The position numbers and the translations under genes are program-made. A stretch of DNA of 48,161 nucleotides from an uncultured Paracoccaceae bacterium (GTDB lineage Bacteria > Pseudomonadota > Alphaproteobacteria > Rhodobacterales > Rhodobacteraceae), in assembly GCA_905181985.1 (NCBI GenBank), contig CAJIZW010000031.1, forward strand, positions 1-48,161, given 5' to 3'. Shown here in pieces: positions 27,768 through 37,089 of this stretch. Each line of letters begins with the position of its first letter. The first letter of the stretch is position 1. The notes beneath the pieces were generated by a model that did not search any database, was not told the DNA's origin, and worked only from the letters and a program-made list of their open reading frames with translations.

Positions 27768-29773
27768 TAAAAATTATCCAATCCAACCACTTTATTGATA
27801 GGTTTAGTTCTCCTGTACTTAAAGGTTCGACCAATTTTGTACCGCCTGTCAGTAATAGAAATAATCCCGCCCAAAGCAAGAAAACTAGCTCCTAACCAAA
27901 TAAAATTTACTAATGGTTCATAAATCAATCTTAACACCCACTTGCCTTTAAACTTATTATTGGCTGGTTCAGAGATTGTTACGTACAAATCTCCAGCCAG
28001 ACTTTGACGAATAGCACTTTCTGTAGTGCTAGTCCCCGTAGCAAGATATAATCGTCGTTCTGGATAGAGATTTTCAAGGAACTTACCTTCTTTCTCTACT
28101 TTTAGAGTTGCCTTTTCTGAGTTATAGTTTGGTCCTTGGTGAATAGATACTCCTTCAAAGGTTACTAAAAATCCAGCCACCTTTAGCTGTGACCCCTTTT
28201 CTACGAAGCTAATAACTTCTTCTTTCCAAGCGCTAGAGCCAACAACTCCAAGAATAATAAAAGACATACCAAGATGAGCGATCGTCATTCCGTTGGCAGA
28301 TCTAGGTTGAGATTTAATTCTTTTAAAAATATTGAAATAGTTTTTATTAAATAATCTTACTCGATCCATCCATTCAAAAAAAGTGGAAGTAAACAACCAA
28401 AATGAAACTCCCACTCCAATAATTGCAAACGCCGGCCCAGAACTTTTAAGATACCAAACAAATAAAGATACCCCCAAGGAAATAAAAATCAAAAATTTTA
28501 TTCTAGATAACACTCCAGCTAGGTCAGCTCTATTCCATTTAAGGTAAGGGCCGATCGCCATTGTTGACCCCAACAATAGTCCAATTGGAGTAAAAGAAAT
28601 ATTAAAAAATGGAGGTCCAACAGAAATTTTTTCTCCAGTAATTCCCTCTAAAAATAACGGGTATAGGGTTCCAAACAGGACAATTGCTGCTGCTGTAGTC
28701 AGGAACAAGTTATTTAAGAGTAAGCCAGATTCTCTACTAATCGGCGAAAATAGACCACCACTCTCTAGCGATGGAGCTCGATAGGCGAACAACAGTAATG
28801 ACCCACCAATTGAAACCGCTAACAAAATTAAAATGTATATTCCACGTTCAGGATCAACAGCAAAAGAATGAACAGATGTTAATAACCCTGATCGAACTAT
28901 AAACGTTCCTAAGAGTGATAATGAGAATGTTAAGATGGCAAGTAGCACAGTCCACGCCTTAAAGGCCCCTCTTTTCTCAGTCACGATTGCAGAGTGAAGT
29001 AATGCTGTACCAACCAACCAAGGCATAAAAGATACATTTTCAACAGGGTCCCAAAACCACCATCCTCCCCAGCCAAGTTCGTAATATGCCCACCACGCTC
29101 CAAGCGCTATCCCAGCAGAAAGGCTAGTCCAAGCAATTAGGATCCAGGGCCTTACCCATCTAGCCCAAGCGGAACTAACCTCACCCTCCATTAATGCGGC
29201 AACAGCAAAAGAGAAAACAATCGAAAACCCCACATATCCAACATATAATAAAGGCGGATGAATGGCTAAACCAATATCTTGCAATAGTGGATTCAGGTCA
29301 TTTCCATTTAACGGTGGAGGGAATGTTCTTTCAAATGGATTAGAGGTAAATAACATAAAACTAATAAAACCGACACAAATCCAACCTTGAACACTTAAAA
29401 CCCGGGCCCTCAATCTAGTTGGAATATTAGATCCGAATAGAGATAAAGCTCCACCAAAGGACACAAGAATTAAAACCCATAGTAAAATAGATCCTTCATG
29501 GTTGCCCCATGTTCCAACAATTTTGTATAGTAATGGTTTTTTTGAATGTGAGTTATTCACAACATTAGTCACCGTGAAGTCACTAACAATATAAGATCTC
29601 ATTAAGGCCATGAAAGCGATTAGAACTAAAAAGAATTGTAAAAGTGCTAGATATTTTGCCGAGTTAATCCATATTGTATTTTCTCTTGTCACCCCAATAA
29701 TAGGTAGAGTGCTTTGTGCAATAGCTATCAAAAGTGCTAAAACCAGTGAGAATTGTCCAAGTTCAGGGATCAT
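27767..29773 (-). CDS. ccmF: Haem lyase CcmF/NrfE family protein
   Basis: WGGWWFWDPVENVSFMPWLVGTALLHS WWD motif; multi-TM; 668 aa. Confidence 0.96.
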   Translation of the reverse strand: MIPELGQFSLVLALLIAIAQSTLPIIGVTRENTIWINSAKYLALLQFFLVLIAFMALMRSYIVSDFTVTNVVNNSHSKKPLLYKIVGTWGNHEGSILLWVLILVSFGGALSLFGSNIPTRLRARVLSVQGWICVGFISFMLFTSNPFERTFPPPLNGNDLNPLLQDIGLAIHPPLLYVGYVGFSIVFSFAVAALMEGEVSSAWARWVRPWILIAWTSLSAGIALGAWWAYYELGWGGWWFWDPVENVSFMPWLVGTALLHSAIVTEKRGAFKAWTVLLAILTFSLSLLGTFIVRSGLLTSVHSFAVDPERGIYILILLAVSIGGSLLLFAYRAPSLESGGLFSPISRESGLLLNNLFLTTAAAIVLFGTLYPLFLEGITGEKISVGPPFFNISFTPIGLLLGSTMAIGPYLKWNRADLAGVLSRIKFLIFISLGVSLFVWYLKSSGPAFAIIGVGVSFWLFTSTFFEWMDRVRLFNKNYFNIFKRIKSQPRSANGMTIAHLGMSFIILGVVGSSAWKEEVISFVEKGSQLKVAGFLVTFEGVSIHQGPNYNSEKATLKVEKEGKFLENLYPERRLYLATGTSTTESAIRQSLAGDLYVTISEPANNKFKGKWVLRLIYEPLVNFIWLGASFLALGGIISITDRRYKIGRTFKYRRTKPINKVVGLDNF

Positions 29774-29800
29774 TTTAACCTCAAAATACGCCTACCACTT

Positions 29801-29838
29801 GCGCTCTAAAGTGACTGGAGGTCAATACCCTCGAGCGC
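29801..29838 (-). other. GC-rich inverted-repeat element upstream of ccmF (possible structured leader or operator)
   Basis: GCGCTC (29801-29806) / GAGCGC (29833-29838) plus inner GAGG (29818-29821) / CCTC (29829-29832). Confidence 0.35.
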
Positions 29839-29909
29839 GACTAGTTGCCCCTATTTTGTTAAAAGTTCAGTGGTGGGGCGAGAGCCAGTTAAAATTTTGT
29901 GTTAATAAA

Positions 29910-29939
29910 AAATGGCGCCAAAAAGATTTGACGCCATTT
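29910..29939 (-). terminator. Intrinsic terminator downstream of the NMT1-type substrate-binding gene
   Basis: AAATGGCGCCAAA / TTTGACGCCATTT (13 bp, one mismatch) with AAGA loop; minus-strand U-tract follows. Confidence 0.8.
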
Positions 29940-29961
29940 CTATTTAATTTAGAATTGGCTT

Positions 29962-30942
29962 TTAGTTTAAAGCCGCATCTGTAATCGCATGCGACCACGC
30001 TCCAACCGGTTTCATTGTTATTACCGGATCAGAACCACCAGTCATAAGACTGCTTACTGTTCTATTAAAATCTGCCTCAGACAGAGATCCATTACTACCA
30101 GCTGTTAGTTTAGCTATTTCGCCCATCTGTGTAGTATTATGATCAATAGTTTGAGCACCAGAATCATCATTATTTACAACAATTTCAGCTGCCTCTGCTT
30201 GGTTGGCTTCAGCATATTTCCAACCTTTCATGGAGGCTCTAACAAACCGTACCATTTTGTCTTTAAATGCAGCATCTTTCAGATTTTCGCCAACTACATA
30301 AAGGCCGTCCTCTAGAGTAGCAACACCTTCATCTTCATATCTAAATACTGTTAACTCTTCCGGTTTTAGACCTTCATTAAGAACTTGCCAGTATTCGTTG
30401 TAAGACATCGCAGAAACACATGCAGCATCACCCTGTGTTAAAGGTAAAATGTCCCAACCCTGCTTAAAGACAGAAATATCCTGATCAGGTTTTAAACCTA
30501 ACTTACTCATCCAGCTCAGGAATGGCCATTCATTGCCATAGTACCAGACATAAAGATTTTTTCCTTTAAGGTCAGCCGTTGAGTTGACACCACGATCTTT
30601 TCGACAAACTAACATCATTCCAGAACTTTTAAAGGGTTGCGCAATATTAACCGCGTCAAAGCCCTTTTCTCTTGCTGCTAAAGCAGAAGGCATCCAGTCA
30701 ACTGCCACATCAGCACCACCGCCTGCCAAAACACTCATTGGACCGATGTCAGGCCCTCCAGCCTTGATTGTTACGTTCAAACCCTCAGCTTCATAGAAAC
30801 CCTTATCTTGGGCGACATAGTAACCAGCAAATTGGGTTTGAGTTACCCATTTTAATTGTATAGTAACGTCGTCTGCAGCACTTGCAAATGACGCTGTTGA
30901 TGCAAAAATTGCACCAAGGATATAAGTAATCCAATTTTTCAT
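29962..30942 (-). CDS. ABC transporter substrate-binding protein, NMT1/THI5-like
   Basis: Signal peptide; VTIQLKWVTQTQFAGYYVAQDKGFYEAEGLNVTIKAGGPDI. Confidence 0.93.
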   Translation of the reverse strand: MKNWITYILGAIFASTASFASAADDVTIQLKWVTQTQFAGYYVAQDKGFYEAEGLNVTIKAGGPDIGPMSVLAGGGADVAVDWMPSALAAREKGFDAVNIAQPFKSSGMMLVCRKDRGVNSTADLKGKNLYVWYYGNEWPFLSWMSKLGLKPDQDISVFKQGWDILPLTQGDAACVSAMSYNEYWQVLNEGLKPEELTVFRYEDEGVATLEDGLYVVGENLKDAAFKDKMVRFVRASMKGWKYAEANQAEAAEIVVNNDDSGAQTIDHNTTQMGEIAKLTAGSNGSLSEADFNRTVSSLMTGGSDPVITMKPVGAWSHAITDAALN

Positions 30943-31007
30943 TTTATTCCTCCCTGTGAAATATAGGTATAATAAAGTTTATTGTAGTATCTTATCGTTT
31001 TTTTTTC

Positions 31008-31853
31008 TTAAGCACTACCCCTTTGAGACGGATGCCAAAATGTTATCCATCTTTCAAACAAAACTACAATTCCATAAAACAAAGACCCTGAAATTGCGGC
31101 AACTGTAATTTCTGCCCAAACCATATCAAGTGAAAATCTGGCAGCCTCAGTTGAAATTCTAAAGCCCATACCCCGCACCGGTGACCCAAAGAATTCAGCA
31201 ACTATTGCTCCTATTAAAGCTAGTGTAGTACCAATTTTTAAACCGTTAAATATAAAAGGCATCGCTGTGGTAAGCTTCAGCTTTAAAAGGTTTTGAGTAT
31301 AGCTAGCATTATAGGTTAACATCAGATCACTATGAATTCTATCGGACATCTTCATACCCTGAACTGTATTAATTAGCATTGGAAAAAATACCATTACCGT
31401 AACGACTGCAGACTTTGATTGCCACCCATACCCATACCACATAACCAAAATAGGCGCGATACCGATAATTGGCATTGCTGCCATAAAGTTACCTATAGGT
31501 AGCAAACCTCTCTCTAGAAATTGAAATCTATCTACAACAAGTGCCAACAGTAATGCAGATAGACAGCCAAATAAATAACCTGATAACGCTCCTTTAATAA
31601 CTGTCTGAACGAAATCAGCCCACAAAATTGGGCCACTAGAAATTAACTTAAGGAAGATCGCTGATGGTGGAGGTAGAATAACTGGGCTGACTTCAAAACA
31701 TAATATTGTTGCTTCCCAAATAAGGATTAAACTTAATCCAAATAATATTGGTGGAAAAATTGTCCATGAATTTCTTGCATCTTGTCTAGCTATCCAAATG
31801 TTTACACACCAAGCGGAGAGCCAAAACAACAACGATAAAAGAAAAAATATCAT
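31008..31853 (-). CDS. ABC transporter permease (BPD type)
   Basis: The listed ORF starts at 31955, but an internal ATG at 31853 forms a TAATG junction with the upstream permease stop; GAIVAEFFGSPVRGMGF. Confidence 0.87.
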   Translation of the reverse strand: MIFFLLSLLFWLSAWCVNIWIARQDARNSWTIFPPILFGLSLILIWEATILCFEVSPVILPPPSAIFLKLISSGPILWADFVQTVIKGALSGYLFGCLSALLLALVVDRFQFLERGLLPIGNFMAAMPIIGIAPILVMWYGYGWQSKSAVVTVMVFFPMLINTVQGMKMSDRIHSDLMLTYNASYTQNLLKLKLTTAMPFIFNGLKIGTTLALIGAIVAEFFGSPVRGMGFRISTEAARFSLDMVWAEITVAAISGSLFYGIVVLFERWITFWHPSQRGSA

Positions 31854-32725
31854 TACAACTCCAAAGCCATTTTCTTTAAAATGATTTTTTGTATAACACC
31901 TATAAATATGATTAGTGACGCTGCTAATACCGCAGCAGAAAAAAGGCCACTCCAAATATGTAACGTATTGCCAAAGGTGCTACCTGATAGCATTCTAAAT
32001 CCAAGACCACCCCCACCTCCAGATGGTAACTCACCCACTATTGCTCCTACTAAGGCCGCTGCCATTCCAAGCTTTAGTGATGTGAAGAAATACGGCATTG
32101 ATTTTGGAAGACGTAACTTTACTAAAACTTGTGAACCAGACGCTGACCAGGTTTTCATTTGATCTAGCTCTAATCTCTCAGGGCTCTTCAGACCTTTAAC
32201 CATCCCAACAACAACAGGAAAAAACGACAAATACATAGAAATAATTGCTATTGGTAATAAACCACTGAAACCAGCTGAACCAAGGGCAACGACAATCATC
32301 GGAGCCAAAGCAAGTATAGGAATGGTTTGGCTAGTAATAATCCATGGCATCACACTAATAGCAGTGGCACGATTATGAACAATTGCAATCGCTAACAAAA
32401 TACCAAGGCTGGTACCTAAGAAAAATCCAAACATAGTTTCAGAAAAAGTAATCCATGTGTGATAGACAAGTGATCTTTTTGAAGTTATTTTTTGGTGTAC
32501 AGTTGTATTCCACATTTCATTAGCAACTTGGTGTGGTGTAGGTAATTTTGGTCTTTTTTGAGACCAAGTTTTCGACACAAGTTCAGGAAATGATAGGCTG
32601 ACCGAGTTTCTTTTAGCTTGATCATAAGCCCAAGGTGCATTCAATACGACAGAGAAACCGTACCATAATATAACAATTATTGTTAAAACCGAAATAACAG
32701 GGAAAACTTTACTGTTTTCACTCAT
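31853..32725 (-). CDS. ABC transporter permease (BPD type)
   Basis: GAIVGELPSGGGGGLGFRM EAA-like region; start trimmed to the internal Met (MSENSKVFPV) to reduce overlap with the ATPase gene. Confidence 0.87.
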   Translation of the reverse strand: MSENSKVFPVISVLTIIVILWYGFSVVLNAPWAYDQAKRNSVSLSFPELVSKTWSQKRPKLPTPHQVANEMWNTTVHQKITSKRSLVYHTWITFSETMFGFFLGTSLGILLAIAIVHNRATAISVMPWIITSQTIPILALAPMIVVALGSAGFSGLLPIAIISMYLSFFPVVVGMVKGLKSPERLELDQMKTWSASGSQVLVKLRLPKSMPYFFTSLKLGMAAALVGAIVGELPSGGGGGLGFRMLSGSTFGNTLHIWSGLFSAAVLAASLIIFIGVIQKIILKKMALEL

Positions 32726-33500
32726 CACTATGCCCCGCACGTAAACCCTCTCGGACCCTCTGCGATAACTCAATGAACTTTTTAGTATCTCTTATATCCA
32801 GAGGTCGATCAAATGGTAAATCACTTTCGATAACATCGATTATTCGTCCAGGTCTTGGAGACATAACAACAATTTTTGTTGAAAGGTAAACTGCTTCAGG
32901 AATGGAATGAGTAACAAAACAAATAGTTTTATTAGTAGATTTCCACAATTTTAATAATTGTTCATTTAAGTGGTCTCTTACTATCTCATCTAATGCTCCA
33001 AATGGTTCATCCATTAAAAGTATGTCAGCATCAAAAGCCAACGCACGGGCAATACTAGCTCTTTGTTGCATTCCACCAGATAATTGCCACGGGAATTTTT
33101 TTTCAAACCCTGTTAATTCAACTAACTCTAGTACTTTAGAAACCCTAGAGTTTTGTTCACTTTTTGAATAACCCATAATTTCTAAAGGTAACTTAATGTT
33201 GGAGCTGATATTCCGCCATGGATACAAACCAGCCGCCTGAAATACGTAACCATAAGCTCTTGCCATTCGAGCATCCCGAGGACTTACACCGTTGACAGTA
33301 ACTTCACCACTAGTTGGTTTATCTAAATCCGCCAACACACGTAAGAGCGTCGTCTTCCCACAACCAGAAGGTCCAATAAAAGAAACAAAATCTCCCTTCT
33401 TAACCGTCAAATTAACGTCACTAAGCGCATTTACAGGGCCATCATTTGTTTCAAATGTTAGATGCAGGTTACTAGCTTCAATCACGTAGGGTTGTGGCAC
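32718..33500 (-). CDS. ABC transporter ATP-binding protein (NitT/TauT-like)
   Basis: GPSGCGKTT, LSGGMQQRASIARAL, ILLMDEPFGALDE. Confidence 0.94.
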   Translation of the reverse strand: MPQPYVIEASNLHLTFETNDGPVNALSDVNLTVKKGDFVSFIGPSGCGKTTLLRVLADLDKPTSGEVTVNGVSPRDARMARAYGYVFQAAGLYPWRNISSNIKLPLEIMGYSKSEQNSRVSKVLELVELTGFEKKFPWQLSGGMQQRASIARALAFDADILLMDEPFGALDEIVRDHLNEQLLKLWKSTNKTICFVTHSIPEAVYLSTKIVVMSPRPGRIIDVIESDLPFDRPLDIRDTKKFIELSQRVREGLRAGHSDE

Positions 33501-33520
33501 TATAAAAAATTCCTCAAAAA

Positions 33521-34987
33521 CTAAATTCCAGCTGGGATATTCAATGGATCACGATTAATACGACGAGGCGTGTTCAGTGCCTTCCATTTACTTAATGCCC
33601 TATTTGCTGACGCAAACGGTGGTCTAGGAATAAACTTCCCTCTTCCAGGTTGTGGTTGACTATTTTGTCCCCATGCCCAGATTACATCTCCCCTACTCAA
33701 AGTATACCGAGATTGAGCAGTTACTTTGAAACCTTCAAAAACATTATAGTCCAGAATAGAGTGATGATTTAACGGTGAAATAGTCTTAGATATTTTTGGA
33801 TCCCAAACAACAATATCAGCATCTGCTCCCTCTACTATTGCTCCTTTTTTAGGATAAATATTTAATATCTTAGCTATATTTGAAGAGGTAACAGCTACAA
33901 ACTCATTTGGAGTTAGACGTCCAGTTTCCACTCCCTCGGTCCATAAGACAGCCAAACGTTCCTCTAACCCATTAGAGCCATTTGGAATAATCCTAAAGTC
34001 GTTCAAGCCAGCTCGTTTTTGTTCGGTATTAAAAGCTGCATGATCAGTAGCTACAACTTGCAATGATCCAGCTTGCAAACCAGCCCAGAGACTGTCTTGA
34101 TGATCCTTAGACCTAAAAGGCGGACTCATTACGCGTCTTGCAGCATGGTTCCAATCTTTATTAAAATATTCACTCTCATCTAGAGTTAAAAACTGTATTA
34201 GCGGCTCACCATAAACCCGCATACCTTTCTGCCTAGCTCTCCGAATCGCTTCATGGGATTGCTCACATGACACATGAACGACATAGAGTGGCACACCAGC
34301 TGTGTCCGCTATAGTTATTGCACGATTAGCAGCCTCACCCTCTAGTTCTGGTGGTCTTGAAAAGGCGTGCCCTTCAGGTCCAGTAATTCCTTGATCAAAG
34401 TATTTTTGTTGAAGTTCAGCAACTAAATCTCCATTCTCAGCATGAACCATGGGAAGAGCTCCCAACTCAGAACAACGCTTGAAACTTGAAAACATTTCGT
34501 CATCTTCGATCATTAGCGCGCCCTTATACGCCATGAAGTGTTTAAATGAGTTAATTCCCATTTTAACGGCGTCTTCCATCTCCGAAAATACATTTTCATT
34601 CCAACCGGTTATCGCCATATGATATCCTATGTCAGAACAAATCTGAGGTGCTGATTTTCGATGCCAGTCATTTATCGCATTCTTGATTGACCCATCCGCT
34701 CCAGGTAAGCAAAAATCAATAACCATTGTCGTACCACCAGCAGCGGCAGCCCAGGTACCTGTTTCAAATGTTTCTGCTGCTGTTGTTCCCATAAATGGCA
34801 TTTCAAGATGTGTATGGGGGTCAATTCCACCTGGGATAACATATGCACCTTCAGCATCAATATACTCATCTCCTTTTAGGTTTTCACCAATCTCCTTAAT
34901 TTTTTCACCTTCGATTAAAACATCAGCTTTCCAGGTGCGATCCGCTGTACAAACTGTTCCATTTTTAATTACTTTCACCATAAGCAC
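33521..34987 (-). CDS. hydA: Dihydropyrimidinase
   Basis: VIPGGIDPHTHLEMPFMGT, SFKHFMAYKGALMIEDDE, VVATDHAAFNTEQK; 488 aa. Confidence 0.94.
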   Translation of the reverse strand: MLMVKVIKNGTVCTADRTWKADVLIEGEKIKEIGENLKGDEYIDAEGAYVIPGGIDPHTHLEMPFMGTTAAETFETGTWAAAAGGTTMVIDFCLPGADGSIKNAINDWHRKSAPQICSDIGYHMAITGWNENVFSEMEDAVKMGINSFKHFMAYKGALMIEDDEMFSSFKRCSELGALPMVHAENGDLVAELQQKYFDQGITGPEGHAFSRPPELEGEAANRAITIADTAGVPLYVVHVSCEQSHEAIRRARQKGMRVYGEPLIQFLTLDESEYFNKDWNHAARRVMSPPFRSKDHQDSLWAGLQAGSLQVVATDHAAFNTEQKRAGLNDFRIIPNGSNGLEERLAVLWTEGVETGRLTPNEFVAVTSSNIAKILNIYPKKGAIVEGADADIVVWDPKISKTISPLNHHSILDYNVFEGFKVTAQSRYTLSRGDVIWAWGQNSQPQPGRGKFIPRPPFASANRALSKWKALNTPRRINRDPLNIPAGI

Positions 34988-35059
34988 ATTTCCTCCGATT
35001 ACAGTTGCCTTTATAAATTTATAAAAGTTAATTCATATAATTTTTAAATGACATTAATA

Positions 35060-36310
35060 TTAATCTACAATTTCTGCAGTTTCTAAAACGGCGTGTAGCA
35101 ATACGTTCGCGCCCGCGGCAGCCCAGTCTTTCGTGATTTCCTCTGCCTCGTTATGACTTAATCCATCCACACATGGGCACATTACCATTGCAGTTGGCGC
35201 AACCTTATTAATCCAGCAGGCATCATGCCCTGCTCCAGAAATTAAATCCATATGAGAATGACCTAACCTCTCAGCTGCACTTCTAACTGCTTCAACGCAT
35301 TTGGGGTCGAAAGTGACAGGGTCAAAGCCACCAAGTTGTTCTAGCTCAACAGTTAAACCCATTTTATCACATATTTCTTTTGCACCCTCTTTAAGTTTTT
35401 TTTCCATATCGAGAATAACATCTAATTTTGGCGATCTAAAATCTACGGTAAAAATTACTTTACCCGGTATAACATTACGAGAATTTGGGTAAACATCGAT
35501 ATGCCCTGCAGCTCCTACCGCATGAGGGCTATGCGATAATGCAATTTCCTCAACCAACTCCAGAACTCTTGCCATACCAAGGCCTGCATTTCTTCGCATT
35601 GGCATAGGAGTAGACCCAGTATGGCTGTCTCGGCCGGTGATTGTAACTTGAGTCCAACTTAATCCCTGACCATGCGTAACAACCCCGATGTCAACGCCCT
35701 CAGTCTCCAAGATAGGCCCTTGCTCAATATGCAACTCAAAAAAAGCATGCATCTTTCTTTCTCCAGTCACCTCATCTCCACTCCAACCTATTCTCTCAAG
35801 TTCATCACCAAACTTTATTCCCTCTGAGTCTACACGCTTGTGCGCCCAATCTTGTTTATAAATACCCGCAAAAACACCTGAAGCTAGCATTGAAGGGGCA
35901 TATCTAGTGCCTTCCTCATTAGTGAAATTAGTCACCACTATTGGATGTTTTGTTTTTATCGAGAGGTCATTTAATGTTCTAATAATTTCTAAACCACCTA
36001 GTACGCCTAAAACTCCATCATATTTTCCACCAGTAGGCTGGGTGTCAAGATGGGATCCAACATATACAGGAAGAGCATTTTTATCTGTCCCTTCTCTACG
36101 CGCGAACATATTACCCATTTGGTCTAGCCCCATACTACAGCCAGAAGATTGACACCAAGTCTTGAACAACTCCCGACCTTGCGCGTCAGCGTCTGTCAAA
36201 GTTTGTCTATTGTTTCCGCCTGCGATACCAGGCCCCACTTTTGCCATCTCCATCAAAGCGTCCCAAAGACGGTCGCCATTTAATTTAAGATTTACTCCTG
36301 GTGCAGACAT
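35060..36310 (-). CDS. M20 family Zn-dependent hydrolase (beta-ureidopropionase / N-carbamoyl amidohydrolase-like)
   Basis: YVGSHLDTQPTGGKYDGVLGVLGGLE, FTNEEGTRY, HIEQGPILE, GAGHDACW motifs; next to hydA. Confidence 0.92.
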   Translation of the reverse strand: MSAPGVNLKLNGDRLWDALMEMAKVGPGIAGGNNRQTLTDADAQGRELFKTWCQSSGCSMGLDQMGNMFARREGTDKNALPVYVGSHLDTQPTGGKYDGVLGVLGGLEIIRTLNDLSIKTKHPIVVTNFTNEEGTRYAPSMLASGVFAGIYKQDWAHKRVDSEGIKFGDELERIGWSGDEVTGERKMHAFFELHIEQGPILETEGVDIGVVTHGQGLSWTQVTITGRDSHTGSTPMPMRRNAGLGMARVLELVEEIALSHSPHAVGAAGHIDVYPNSRNVIPGKVIFTVDFRSPKLDVILDMEKKLKEGAKEICDKMGLTVELEQLGGFDPVTFDPKCVEAVRSAAERLGHSHMDLISGAGHDACWINKVAPTAMVMCPCVDGLSHNEAEEITKDWAAAGANVLLHAVLETAEIVD

Positions 36311-36326
36311 TTTTACCTCATTTATA

Positions 36327-36344
36327 TTTTACCAACTGGTAAAA
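36327..36344. promoter_or_regulatory. Candidate RutR-like operator upstream of the M20 hydrolase gene
   Basis: Perfect palindrome TTTTACCA-AC-TGGTAAAA, similar to the RutR consensus TTGACCAnnTGGTCAA. Confidence 0.7.
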
Positions 36345-36443
36345 CTAAAGCTAACAGAGCATTATACACAGTCAAGGACTCAAAAAAATGTTTTTAAAAA
36401 AAATACTGGAATTAATCAGATAAACACATAAGGACCTATTGAA

Positions 36444-37046
36444 ATGGTAGACCGTGAATCTCGCATACAAAAAAGAAATAAAGATTCAATTATGAATGCT
36501 GCTTTAGAAATCTTTTCAATGTATGGATTTAGAGGGGCAACTGTAGACTTAATAGCAAAAGCATGTGGGCTTTCCAAACCTAATCTACTTTATTATTTTC
36601 AAACTAAGGAGGAGATTCACGTTCAATTACTATCTCGATTAATGGACACTTGGCTTGATCCACTTAAAGAGATGGATGAGAATGGTGATCCCTTTAACGA
36701 GATAATGGCTTACGTAAGACGAAAATTGCATATGAGTAAAACATTGCCTAGGGAAAGTAGATTATTTGCAAATGAAATAATACAAGGGGCACCAAGAATT
36801 AATCATGTATTACAAAATGATTTAAAAACGTTAGTCGATGAGAAAGCACTAGTAATACAAAAATGGGTAGATAAAGGCTTAATTGCTAAAGTTCACCCCT
36901 ATCACCTTATCTTTTCGATCTGGTCATTAACACAACATTATGCAGACTTTGACGTTCAGGTCCAAGCTGTACTCACAGATGAAGACCCGTTTGAAAACGC
37001 CGAAAATTATCTCGAAACACTGTTTTCAAAACTTCTTGCTATTTAA
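36444..37046 (+). CDS. rutR: TetR family regulator, RutR-like
   Basis: N-terminal HTH IMNAALEIFSMYGFRGATVDLIAKACGLSKPNLLYYFQTKEEI; C-terminal RutR-like region; between pyrimidine operons. Confidence 0.85.
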   Translation: MVDRESRIQKRNKDSIMNAALEIFSMYGFRGATVDLIAKACGLSKPNLLYYFQTKEEIHVQLLSRLMDTWLDPLKEMDENGDPFNEIMAYVRRKLHMSKTLPRESRLFANEIIQGAPRINHVLQNDLKTLVDEKALVIQKWVDKGLIAKVHPYHLIFSIWSLTQHYADFDVQVQAVLTDEDPFENAENYLETLFSKLLAI

Positions 37047-37089
37047 TACTCCCAGATTAACCTTTGGCTTAAATAAAAGATTAACAAAA

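Noticed and set aside
29610-29984. Plus-strand 124-aa ORF across the ccmF upstream region
   Set aside because: Mostly antisense to ccmF, crosses the terminator and SBP 3' end, no recognisable domain.
35010-35025. TTTATAAATTTATAAA 16-bp perfect palindrome between the M20 hydrolase and hydA
   Set aside because: Composed only of A/T in an AT-rich intergenic stretch; no GC core and no second copy noticed, so not distinguishable from chance.
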